This document shows, piece after piece, positions 23,647 to 32,554 of a DNA stretch of 64,000 bases. Numbering within the stretch: the stretch's first letter is position 1; every line of letters begins with the position of its first letter. A program made the translations under genes and the position numbers. The notes beneath the pieces were generated by a model that made no database searches, was not told where the DNA came from, and worked only from the letters and a program-made list of their open reading frames with translations. This stretch comes from Nemertoderma westbladi. Its lineage: Eukaryota; Xenacoelomorpha; Nemertodermatida; Nemertodermatidae. The DNA is taken from the NCBI GenBank assembly GCA_032718475.1, contig JAUCBJ010000586.1, positions 1 through 64,000 on the forward strand, written 5' to 3'.

Positions 23647-24077
23647 TGTTGGACGCAACTCACTTCGTATGCATTCCTCGTATGCAAATACAAGGAAATG
23701 CATAGGAGCGGGGTTGTGGTGATTTGCGTTGAGTTTTGTCTGGTGGGTATCAAAACAAAATTTTATTTTCAAAAATATTTTGGAAAATTAAAAAATTTCT
23801 AAAAAATTAGAAGTGAACCCAAGACAATTCCAGACGCTGTGTATAGACGCGTTTTAGAATTCGTCTATAGATAAACAGTAATTTGAAAAGTCGTGAAGCC
23901 TGGAAAATAGCATTTAGAAACCATGGTGACGGCTATATTACGTAGGAGTGTAAATTGAGTTTAGCAACTTCCACAGATTGGTGCCAACAGTACAACTAAG
24001 GTGCTAAAGGTTAGTAGCACCAGAGGCGTACATGGACCCCACTCAGTAGTTTGCAGTGATGTGTGATGTTCGATTAT

Positions 24078-24093
24078 CAAACCTGTGGGTTTG
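24078..24093. repeat. Dispersed palindrome copy 4 (non-coding)
   Basis: CAAACCTGTGGGTTTG, arms CAAACC and GGTTTG perfect. It lies between the integrase stop and the third frame, so it has no coding constraint. Confidence 0.85.
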
Positions 24094-24330
24094 GTATAGT
24101 CGAGCATTGAGATTATGGTCCTTTCTAACTACTGTAGTTTAGTACGAGTAATGGGAGTAGTTTGGGCATCAAAAAGTGAGTTGGTCACGGCCAGTTTATC
24201 TCCAAAGTTTTTGCGCTATGCATGGGAATAGGTTAGAGGATAGTTAGTTAGGAAGAGACGGGATCTAGAGAGTCGAACCTGAACTGCTGGAAGGCAGCGG
24301 GGGGGTTCGGGAGGTCTGTCTTTCGGCAAC

Positions 24331-24351
24331 ATCTAACTGATTTACCCACAG
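24331..24351 (+). promoter_or_regulatory. Candidate branch point and 3' splice site for ORF3
   Basis: ATCTAACTGA (branch consensus CTAAC) is followed about 12 bases later by TTTACCCACAG with AG at 24350-24351. This lies 60 bp before the ORF3 ATG. Many consensus donors lie upstream in gag-pol and in the leader. Use of this site is inferred. Confidence 0.45.
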
Positions 24352-24410
24352 TGTAATTGGTTACGTAACGGAACACTTATTGGGATATATATGTATATAC
24401 GCGGGGCATA

Positions 24411-26183
24411 ATGGAGAAGGATATTAGAGCGCAACCGCGCAGAGGATTTACTGCCAGAGAGGAGGCGGAGTTACCATTCGCGCGACCGGGATGTAAAGAT
24501 TCGAACGTTTACTACCATGGGCGGTCGGTGATGGAGCTAAATGGGAAATACAAACCCACTTATGATAAGGAATTACGGAGGGAAAGAATGAGAGCGTTGG
24601 GGGACCGTATGGAAGTTTTGCGGAAAGAGTATCGCACGCGGTATCCTTACGACTTCGCTTTAGACGTGTGCGACATCAGCGCAGATCCGGACGAGGAGAT
24701 CGCGCGGCTGTACCACATGAATATGTATTTACGACATGAAGAACCTCTACCTGCAGTCCGCGATCAGTTCGACGGAATGCATCTGTACCGGAGGACTCGA
24801 GGCGAGGATCAGGAGACGCCGAAAATCTTCAGCGTGTACAAGCTGTTTTACAAGTGCGGTGAATGCATGAATAAACAAGACGTGGCGATTCCCGACCGAC
24901 TAGACGAGCAACATCCAGAACCGATATTAACGCGATGTCAAGCTCACCAGTTCCTTAGATATAACGAGGGAGGTTACCCGATGAGCAACCCGATGATCAG
25001 TATCGACTTCAGCGGAAAGCGACCTCCGAGACCCATTACGCCGACCGTTACGACATTAGATCCGTATACGGAGATTAAACCCTGTTCGACACCCAGTTTG
25101 ATAGAGACGGCAGCGGCCATTTCGCTGTACCGAGCCTATAAGGATCTAGAGGCGCGGCGCGAAGCGGCACGGGACTCGGGTACCAAACCCGCGGGTTTGG
25201 AGCTCTCGAGTCCCTGGACTGCGTTTACTTCACCTCACCGAGCGAGAACCCTCACTCCTGAGCATCAGGACGACATAGACGCGTTGCGACAGGAGGAGCG
25301 AGCGGCGAAGGCGAAAGAGTTATTCGAGAATAGGATAGCGGAGTATAATAAGACCGCGGATAGACATCAAGAGGAGACTAGGAGAGTGACCGGATTTGTT
25401 CCACAGGCCGTATCTCAACCCCGACCGGTGTATTATTCCGACGGCAACGAACCTGCGATATTAGTAGATCATCCGGAGTCGCGAGAAGCGATAAGATTCT
25501 TGCCGATGGTAAGAATGGCGGATCATTGGAACGTTGACTGTCTACGGGAAGTTTTATGCGCGAAGTTCTTGCGTGATGTCCCAATGCAGATCACAGATTA
25601 TGACACATTGGACAAGATTGGAGCTCCGGGGAAGGAGAGCAAACTGTTTGGATGGTTGGATAAGTACATCAAAGTATGGGTCGCGGTGGCTACATTCCCA
25701 GACGACGAGGAGGTAGACCAGACGTGGCTGAGGAGGAAGGGTTCTTACACCCGATATGATGACCACAAGGCTATCGAGCGCATGTGGACCCCATCAGACG
25801 AGATTCAGCGTCAGTGGAGGAAAACGGAGGAATCACTGCAGGATTGGAGGGTGATGTTCTATGACAATGAAGGAGGGTCCCATCAGGAATGTTTGACTAG
25901 CAAGTGCATTCAAATTCGCGCAGCCGATGGTGTGACTCATGTGTTTATGCGCGTGAGGGCGGATCGAGAGAGACCGGAGCCCATCATAACGACACAATAT
26001 CGGAGGGGGAAGGATCCTAGGGAGCAGATTTTGGAGGTATGCAGGCGAGGAGGTATGCACGGAGCGGAGCGTATCGACGCCAGGATGCTACCCAAAAGGT
26101 TAGAGAGGCTATTCTCAACCAAGATTACGTCAAGGTGGGATCAGGAGTCCAGAGCGATTTGGAGAGTGACTTCAACTCCATGA
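24411..26183 (+). CDS. ORF3 of the BEL element, main part; unknown function
   Basis: ATG 24411 opens 590 codons with no stop. I recognise no family. The N-terminal 130 residues are charged, with helix-forming R/E/K stretches. C149-G-E-C152 and C176-Q-A-H179 form a CxxC...CxxH cluster that could bind zinc. Residues about 195-250 are proline/threonine-rich and 255-330 are charged and probably helical. No signal peptide or membrane helix is seen, so it is not an env-type glycoprotein. Codon use (GCG, CGA, TTA, GAG) resembles gag, and it carries palindrome copy 5. From about 26100 the better text moves to the minus-one frame (TQKVREAILNQDYVK), so the last 25 residues and stop at 26183 are probably a frameshift product. 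The rest of ORF3 lies beyond LINE B. Confidence 0.7.
   Translation: MEKDIRAQPRRGFTAREEAELPFARPGCKDSNVYYHGRSVMELNGKYKPTYDKELRRERMRALGDRMEVLRKEYRTRYPYDFALDVCDISADPDEEIARLYHMNMYLRHEEPLPAVRDQFDGMHLYRRTRGEDQETPKIFSVYKLFYKCGECMNKQDVAIPDRLDEQHPEPILTRCQAHQFLRYNEGGYPMSNPMISIDFSGKRPPRPITPTVTTLDPYTEIKPCSTPSLIETAAAISLYRAYKDLEARREAARDSGTKPAGLELSSPWTAFTSPHRARTLTPEHQDDIDALRQEERAAKAKELFENRIAEYNKTADRHQEETRRVTGFVPQAVSQPRPVYYSDGNEPAILVDHPESREAIRFLPMVRMADHWNVDCLREVLCAKFLRDVPMQITDYDTLDKIGAPGKESKLFGWLDKYIKVWVAVATFPDDEEVDQTWLRRKGSYTRYDDHKAIERMWTPSDEIQRQWRKTEESLQDWRVMFYDNEGGSHQECLTSKCIQIRAADGVTHVFMRVRADRERPEPIITTQYRRGKDPREQILEVCRRGGMHGAERIDARMLPKRLERLFSTKITSRWDQESRAIWRVTSTP
25183..25200. repeat. Dispersed palindrome copy 5 (perfect 18 bp)
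   Basis: CCAAACCCGCGGGTTTGG, a perfect 18-bp palindrome inside ORF3, read as TKPAGLE. Confidence 0.9.
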
Positions 26184-26221
26184 CTGATCTGGAAGATAGA
26201 TTGCCGAGACCGTTTGTCGAC
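26039..26221 (+). pseudogene. ORF3 continuation in the minus-one frame, up to the LINE B insertion
   Basis: The minus-one frame reads through 26039-26221 and, after removing LINE B and one copy of its target duplication, runs in phase into the frame at 27718-28383. It overlaps the end of the main ORF3 frame by about 145 bases. The switch point lies near CCCAAAAGG at 26093-26101. An old one-base change is the simplest cause; a programmed shift cannot be excluded. Confidence 0.6.
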
Positions 26222-27707
26222 TACTACTACTACTAGGATCGGCATGCTGCATTGCAGCTGCATTTTTAAGAATGCTGTGCCGGCTTGTCAACAAAATTGC
26301 ACCGCCACAACTCCCTATCACCCATGACATTTGCTAGATCATCCGCATCTTTAAGGCCAGTGTCCTTTAAGATGCGTCTCAAGAAAGTCATGGGCTGTCC
26401 ACCATGCTTATTCACTCCATGAGGCTGCCAAAGTACAAGATTATGCACTGGCTTGTCCTCACGGCGAAAGCAATGTCCTGCAAAGCGGAGGCGATTTTGT
26501 TCTAGTGTCAAGCTTGGGGGAACCAATGAGACACCTCCAATGTTATATAGTGTCTGGTTGGAGATGTGTGCATTGTACTTGACACAATGTACCCGGCGTA
26601 GCATTCTTGTGAATGTGCCATCCAGAGATTTGGTGTCCTCAGCAGTTAGAGCCCAGCATGGACTCCCGTAGAGGAGTACTGGAACTACTGCTGCTCTAAA
26701 TAATCGGACCTTAAGTTTCCGATTAATTCTAGGTGACTTCCAAATCCTGGAAAGCCTATTCAAGGCTGCCCATGCCTTTCCCTTACGTATTCGAAGGTCC
26801 TCACCTGACTTCCGGATCCATGATCCCAGGTAACAGAAGTCGTCCACATGCTCAAGCATACCATCCTTTGAGCTTATGCTCATCCGATCAGAGACTTGCT
26901 GAGGACTTTCAAAGTTAACTGTCAGAATTTTGGTCTTTCTGGAGTTAATAAAAAGACCAACACTAGAAGCAGCATGTTCTAATGAGCTGAGGAGCCGCTG
27001 GGCTCCCTCTAATGATTCTGAGAGTACTCCTAAGTCATCAGCAAAGTCTAGATCAGTTAGGTACTTGGCAGGATTTCCTCGACTTCTGGAGCCAGTAGGT
27101 GGAGTTATCATCACCCCATCATCATTATGATGATCTAAGGACATGCGTAGAACATAGTCAACCACAATAATGAACAAGAATGGTGCAAGTGTGTCTCCTT
27201 GGAGGACGCCCCATAACACTTCAAATGGTTCTGTGTCACCGTCAACAGTAGACACAAATGTTGTCGAACCATCGTATACTGATCTGATTGCTGCAATAAT
27301 TTCATCAGGAATCCCATATAATGAAAGTATGCTGAACATACGTGAGCGAGAGACTGAATCAAAGGCCTTGAAGAAATCAACAAAGATAACAGCCAGATGC
27401 CTGTCTTTCTTTTTTGATAACTCTTCAATTATCCTTCTAAGTGCCAAAATGGGCTCCATGGTCCCACGACCTTTACGGAACCCATTCTGATTTCCACGTA
27501 GCAGTCTCTCAATGGGATCCCTGATGCGATTTAATAGAATTCTATTGTATAGTTTTGCAGCAATCGAGATCAATGAGATTCCCCGAAAAGAACCATAGAG
27601 TGTTAGGTTGCCCTTCTTGGGAACTGGCACCAACTTATTTGTTTTTATTTCTTGTGGGACTCTTGTTGTACGGTACATGTCTACTATGATGGGATAGATG
27701 ATAGATA
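26222..27707 (-). mobile_element. LINE copy B, 5'-truncated, inserted in ORF3
   Basis: The 1486-bp insert is flanked by the exact 10-bp duplication GTTTGTCGAC (26212-26221 and 27708-27717). On the minus strand its 3' end is a (TAG)n tail (ACT repeats at 26222-26235) rather than poly(A). The 5' end is truncated within the RT region. It matches copies A, D and E closely, and its RT frame is the longest in the family here. Confidence 0.96.
26266..27678 (-). CDS. LINE B reverse transcriptase and C-terminal domain, 5'-truncated
   Basis: A 470-codon open frame retains RT motifs FRGISLISIAAKLYN, FVDFFKAFDS, GVLQGDTLAPFLF and the catalytic DLDFADDLGV, followed by FCYLGSWI, RLRFAGHCFRRE and a C-terminal FLRRILKDTGL segment. 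The start used (position 27678) is only the first methionine in the truncated copy; the family's full ORF begins further 5' with an AP-type endonuclease, whose end is visible in copy D. No stop interrupts it, so the insertion is recent relative to the decay of the BEL host copy. Confidence 0.85.
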   Translation of the reverse strand: MYRTTRVPQEIKTNKLVPVPKKGNLTLYGSFRGISLISIAAKLYNRILLNRIRDPIERLLRGNQNGFRKGRGTMEPILALRRIIEELSKKKDRHLAVIFVDFFKAFDSVSRSRMFSILSLYGIPDEIIAAIRSVYDGSTTFVSTVDGDTEPFEVLWGVLQGDTLAPFLFIIVVDYVLRMSLDHHNDDGVMITPPTGSRSRGNPAKYLTDLDFADDLGVLSESLEGAQRLLSSLEHAASSVGLFINSRKTKILTVNFESPQQVSDRMSISSKDGMLEHVDDFCYLGSWIRKSGEDLRIRKGKAWAALNRLSRIWKSPRINRKLKVRLFRAAVVPVLLYGSPCWALTAEDTKSLDGTFTRMLRRVHCVKYNAHISNQTLYNIGGVSLVPPSLTLEQNRLRFAGHCFRREDKPVHNLVLWQPHGVNKHGGQPMTFLRRILKDTGLKDADDLANVMGDRELWRCNFVDKPAQHS

Positions 27708-28383
27708 GTTTGTCGACACCAAGCTATTGTTGCTATGGGCACAGGATATTGGAATTTATAGAGAGTATCCCAACTCTGCCAAGACTGGTATGGGCTTTAT
27801 AGCACATTTGTTGTATAATTGGGACTTTAAGTTAAAGACGCAGAAGAAATACGAGGAGGCGTATGGCGAATACAACATGCCACCGGGAGCGGAGTTCAAA
27901 TCCCACTTCAAGCGGCAAGCGTTAGTGTATTGGAACATTTGCGCGCCACCCCGTGCGTCGCTACAATATTATTTGGTGCTTGAGTCGAACACGGTGACTT
28001 GTTTATTAGCGGATATTGTTGCGCGAGTTTTGAAGCGTCATCCATTGGTATTCGGAGGAGATCAATACGTTCGCTCGAAAGGGGGAATCCAACCCGACGT
28101 GATGAAGCGTTTCTTAACCCCGTTCTTCAACCAGTCGTTAGAGAATACGTCGATGGTTAGGAGAGGATTAGCGATATTCGAAGGAGTATATCGACAGAAC
28201 ATCGGAGATTTGGGAGACCGACCGTCGATGGAATATCCGACGCCAGAAGCCTTGGAGAAGTGGTTCGGGAATCAAACCCACGGGTTTGGTACTCCCTTCC
28301 ACTCGGAGGCTGATAGACCCGTTAAGGAGGGTTGGCCGGAGACGTTAGTAGAGGTGTTCGGAGTAGCTGTCTATAGTAGGTGA
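27708..28383 (+). pseudogene. ORF3, C-terminal part beyond LINE B
   Basis: This open stretch ends at TGA 28381-28383 and is the other half of the frame cut at 26221. It reads WAQDIGIYREYP ... GMGFIAHLLYNWDF ... SLQYYLVLESNTVTCLLADI ... EALEKWFGNQTHGFGTPF. The middle has hydrophobic, helix-like segments but no clear membrane span. Composition matches the first ORF3 part, and palindrome copy 6 lies at 28273. Together the ORF3 pieces would make a protein of roughly 830 residues. I recognise no homologue. Confidence 0.65.
28273..28288. repeat. Dispersed palindrome copy 6
   Basis: CAAACCCACGGGTTTG, with only the central pair mismatched. It lies near the end of ORF3, read as NQTHGFG, a different phase from copies 3 and 5. 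Confidence 0.85.
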
Positions 28384-29112
28384 TAGTAGGTGTCTAGCAC
28401 GTCGAAAGAACTTGTCCCTAACTAAAATTATGTCCTATTTCAGATGAGACAAATAAAAATTTAATAGCTCCAGTAGTTTTCGAGATATGAGGAGTTCCTG
28501 GCACCCATACCATATCAACACCTTTCGGGATTGATAAAATTACACAAAATACATCATCCTTCAAAGACTTTGGTATAACCATTAAACTATATTATGATTT
28601 TTTTCTTAAAGTGCTAGTCATGGACAGGACACAACCTTGGAACATGCGTCCCGCATGAGTGAAACTACATGATCTACGCAACGCACATCCAGAAGTTGCG
28701 TCGCACATGCGCAGTTTGTATTTAATCACGCATGATATGCTCTGCTCATGCGTGACAACACTCGAAATTTACATTACAAATTAAATTAAGTAAAATAAAA
28801 TAAAATTGGCTGGGCTACCTACAAAATATTCATGTAGAATGGTAGATCTCTGGGAATTCCTATTCCAAATGGTCAAGAAAAGAAATGATCCAGAACTGAA
28901 AACAAATTTGTAATAATTAATTAATTGATTACAATTAATAATATAACCTATTGAAATGAGATTTTCATTTCAACGCATTTACTGACACGCATTTTAATTT
29001 AACCAGCATGTTGTATGTTAATAACTGTTAACTAAATTTAAAATTAGTATTCAATGCACCGAAGCCAATAGGAAACTTAAATTTAGTTAAATAGTCATTT
29101 ATTACAGCATGT
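28384..29112. other. Gene-free stretch right of ORF3
   Basis: No gene and no sequence resembling the 12.6-13.0 kb LTR candidate, so the 3' LTR is absent or diverged. It contains a CG-bearing patch with repeated (A/C)CATGCG-type motifs (28640-28760), then AT-rich DNA. Confidence 0.5.
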
Positions 29113-29668
29113 CCTGGAATATAGTGTCGTTTTTCAGGTACCTGCCCCCCCCCCCCCCCCCCCCAATTTTTCTACAAATCTTAATGAGATTGCATGATAT
29201 TTGAAACAGAGTTAGTTTCACCTCCCTCCTCCTTACTGGGTGAACCAGAATTTTTATGTTTGCTTTCAATTTTAACAAAAAGTGTTTGAAAAAGGTGTCT
29301 CCGTTGGTATTGCACCAGTTACACCGCAGTTATTCTTCAAACATTTAGTGATTTGTTGGTACTAGTGGAAAGCTGACCGTGCAAGGATTCTAAATATATC
29401 AAAATATTTGAATTTGGTTGGGAAATAGCCATTCGAATTTAGTTTAGTTAGCATGTATTTGCTTCCGCTGTAGGCCATTTATTCTATTAAATAAATACAC
29501 AATGTTCTAGAACATTTTGTTTATCTCATAAGTAGCTTGGCAACCGACGGAGACACTCTTTTTATTCGCTTGTAGCTATAGAATGAAAGCAAAAAAAAAT
29601 TATGACTAACCCACTAAGGAGGAGGAAGATAAAACTATCTATGTTTCAAATTTCATGCAATCTCATTA

Positions 29669-32457
29669 CTACTACTACTAGGTCGAGCGAACTCGGACAG
29701 TGGAAATGAGATCCTTCCAGGCTTCCCGATTCTCCATAGTTGTCGCAATTTCGTTTCTCCCAAGTTCAGTATCCCTTTCAAGTTGATCTATATATGTTAT
29801 GGCAGGTCGTCCACGACTACGCTTTCCATGAGTTGGTTGCCAGAGAAGTAGATCTGGTATGACCTCGTCTTTACTTCGCCAGCAGTGCCCACTGAATCTT
29901 AATCTGCGATCGCGGAGGGTGGTTGATACAGGTGGTATTGTACCATAAAGCTCGGCGTTTGTCATGTGTTGTCTCCAGCTGATGTTTAGGGCTGCCCTTA
30001 GTAGTCTTGTGTAGCAACCATCAATTCGTTGTTCAAGTGATTTAGTCAGTGTCCAGGTCTCACCCCCGTATAAAAATACACTTTCCACTGTGGCTCGAAA
30101 GAACTTGGTCTTCAGGTGCCTGGAGAGATCTGATTTCCAGATGGTATCCATTTTTGATAGAGCTACCCAAGCCTTTGCTTTCCTAACTTCTATGTCCTTT
30201 TTGCTACTCTCTATCCATGATCCAAGGTACTGGAAGTCATCGACCTTCCTTAGTTGATTATTATCAATGGTTGTCAAGTTTCCATCAACATTAAAGGTCA
30301 TGAATTCGGTCTTGGTAGCATTTATATGCAATCCAACCTCCTTAGCAGCCCTCTCCACTTTATTTACTAGAAGCTGTGCATCTGCTAGCGTATTAGAGAG
30401 CAGGGCGATGTCATCCGCAAAGTCGGTGTCTGTGACTGTAGTTGCCGGACTTCTGCGTTCTTGAAGTGTGAATCCCAGATCTTCACCCTTTGTGGCCGTC
30501 CTCATTGCGTAATCCAGCACAATTACAAATAGTAATGGTGCTAATGTGTCACCTTGCAGTACGCCAGCCAGGATTGAGAAAAACTCAGTTTCACCATCTG
30601 GTGCGAGTACCTGCGCTTCTGTGTCACAATATAGCAATCCAATGCCAGCAACAATTACTTCTGGTATTCCATAAGCTCTTAGGATTTCAAGCATTTTACC
30701 TCTATGGATGGAGTCGAATGCCTTCTTGAAGTCCACAAAAGTCATGACTGCGGGGAGATTCTTTGACTTAATTCCTTCAATCAGTCTCCGTAGTGCAAGT
30801 ATCTGAGCTATTGTTGATCTACTTGGTCGAAATCCGTTTTGGCTCTTACGCAGTAGTTTCTCTATGTGAGGCCTAATCCTATATAGAATCATTTTATTGT
30901 ATATTTTGGCAGCTACCACAAGCAGACAGATCCCACGATAGTTTGTTGGTATGCCGAGGTCTCCTTTCTTGGGGAGAGGCTTTAGTTGACCTTTAGTCCA
31001 AATTGGTGGTGGCTTTTCCCCTTTTAACATCCGGTTGCAAACATTCAATAATGGTCTATTTAGCACTCCGGTTTTCCATACCTCCGCTGAGATTTCATCT
31101 AATCCACTCGCTTTATTATTGGACATGCTTTTAATGCTTCTTTGGAGTTTGGCAGGTGTGAAGTCCCCTGTTTCTATAGGTAGTGTCTTGTCATATATTT
31201 TCCTTGTAGGGCTGACCTCGATGTTTGGTGGCTGCCCAAGCAAGTTGCTGAAGTGATTTTTCCACTTCCCAACACGTTCTTCAGGACTATCGGCTTTGAG
31301 GCGCCCCTTTGCACAACTTTTCCGACCAGATACCTCATTTACAGTTTGCCAGGTAAGTCTTGATTGTTGCTGTATGTGAGCAGTTGTAATTGCTTCAGTT
31401 TTATCCTGTATGTACTTTTCCTGGCTGATGTTGTAGGCCAATTTAAGATCGTCCTTCGCTTTCTCAACCTTGTTAATGTTTTCGGTTGTTGGTTGTTCGG
31501 TTTTAACTTTGTAGGCTATCTTAAGATCTTCTCTCTTACAAGTAACCTCAGAGTTTTGCCATGGCACATACTGTTTTCGTTTAGGTTTCTGGGGGATATG
31601 CCTCTTAGCTGATTCCTTGTGGGCTGTTATTATATTCTGGTATATTGAATCGGTGGATTGGTCTTCATCCATTGACTGAAGTGCTTCAAAGCGGTTTTGA
31701 ACTTCTACTGTATAAGCATCCTTTACAGCATTGTCAGTTCTGAGTTTCTCCCAGTCATAGTTGATATGCTTGCTTGTCCTGGGTTTGCTGGCTCTCAAAC
31801 TGAGTCTGATCTCTGCAGTCACAATTCTGTGGTCCGAACCAATTAGGTTGAACGAGCTGTATGCCTCGCAGTTGATCATGCTATTTCTCCACTTTTTGTT
31901 TATAAGGATGTAATCCAGTTGTGCTTTGGTTCCATTAGGGTATTGAAAGGTCCATAGCTTCCTTCCCCTTACTCTTTTCGAATGTGTTGTTTGTTGGTAT
32001 CAATTCACATTCTTCCATTAGGTCTAAGAGTAAGTACCCATTTCTGTTAGAACTGGTGTTATAGGTGTAACCCTTGATGTCTTCTGGGCCAATTTGCGCA
32101 TTCAGGTCACCAGCAATGACTTTAACATTGTGTTTCGGGATGTCCTTAATAAGTCCAGTCAGTTCTTCATAAAACTTGACTGCTTGTTCTGGCTCTGATG
32201 CATTGGTTGGACTGTAGCAACATATAACTGTTGTCTTGGGATTCCCATCAAATGTTGCGATCATAACCCTGGAATTTATAGATTCGATGTTGTTTAGGGT
32301 CTTAAGTGCGAATGGGCTTAGCAGAAATCCTACTCCACCAATTGATGCATTGGCCGAGTTTCTTACTGCTGAGCTTGTTACTAACGTCCATCCATTTCCA
32401 ATGTCATTGTACTTCATGGCAGTGTCTTCATGACAAATCCGATGTCATGAATGTGAG
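29669..32457 (-). mobile_element. LINE C (second, related LINE family), inserted in the hairpin element
   Basis: Flanked by ATGCAATCTCATTA at 29655-29668 and 32458-32471, a 14-bp target duplication, with a third copy at 32477-32490. The 3' end on minus is again a (TAG)n tail. The 5' end is truncated within the endonuclease. It is distinct from the A/B/D/E/F family but shares architecture and the GVLQGDTLAP motif. Confidence 0.93.
29678..32417 (-). pseudogene. LINE C endonuclease-reverse transcriptase, one frameshift
   Basis: 32417-31935 encodes the C-terminal two thirds of an AP-type endonuclease (VICCYSPTNAS, VKVIAGDLNAQIG, NRNGYLLLDLM). 31879-29678 encodes 733 residues with its final SDHRIVTAEI motif, then RT motifs YRGICLLVVAAKIYNK, FVDFKKAFDSIHRGK, GVLQGDTLAPLLFVIVLDY, DTDFADDIALL, and a C-terminal LRFSGHCWRSKDE segment. 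A single-base shift in the AAGGGGAAGGAAGC region near 31960 separates the two; the text LWTFQYP and KAQLDYILINKKW lies in the other frame between them. Otherwise the RT part is fully open, so this is a young copy. Confidence 0.9.
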
Positions 32458-32554
32458 ATGCAATCTCATTAATGAGATGCAATCTCATTAAGCTTTTGAA
32501 AAAAATGGGGGGGGGGGGGTGGCAGGTACCTGAATAACGACACTATATTCCAGG

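Larger units (their letters stand above)
23647..24410 (+). other. Non-coding spacer between integrase and ORF3
   Basis: 760 bases without a supported frame. It contains palindrome copy 4, a short A-rich stretch (23755-23815) and the splice acceptor at 24351. Its length and content suit a spliced subgenomic RNA for ORF3 better than readthrough from pol. Confidence 0.5.
12630..28383 (+). mobile_element. BEL/Pao-type LTR retrotransposon with an extra third frame; 3' LTR not seen
   Basis: Boundaries are approximate: the left one is the putative promoter and the right one is the end of the third frame. Domain order is long leader, gag with a DUF1759-like region, zinc knuckles, protease, RT, RNase H-like, integrase with a DUF5641-like tail, then a third frame. 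Protease before RT and RT before integrase, with the DUF1759 gag, identify BEL/Pao. Without LINE B the span is about 14 kb, much longer than usual BEL elements. The copy is inactive: one frameshift in gag, a nonsense codon after protease, a small deletion after RT, a frameshift before integrase, a frame break late in ORF3 and a LINE insertion. Confidence 0.85.
29113..32554. mobile_element. Hairpin (MITE-like) element with long terminal inverted repeats, split by LINE C
   Basis: The left end (29113 on, CCTGGAATATAGTGTCGTTT then CAGGTACCTGC) is matched inverted at 32520-32554. In both arms this is followed inward by a C/G homopolymer (C20 at 29145-29164; G13 at 32507-32519) and by CTTAATGAGATTGCAT. 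Inward again, 29190-29320 is the inverse of 29540-29668, so the element is close to one large hairpin with a short unique centre. A diverged relative of the arm lies at 61888-62120. No transposase is present and I could not fix a target duplication. Confidence 0.75.

Noticed and set aside
24411-28383. Envelope gene for the BEL element
   Set aside because: No signal peptide, transmembrane anchor, cysteine-rich ectodomain or furin-like site in either part.
28384-29112. Possible 3' LTR of the BEL element
   Set aside because: No similarity by eye to 12.3-13.0 kb, and no TATA-initiator-AATAAA order repeated.
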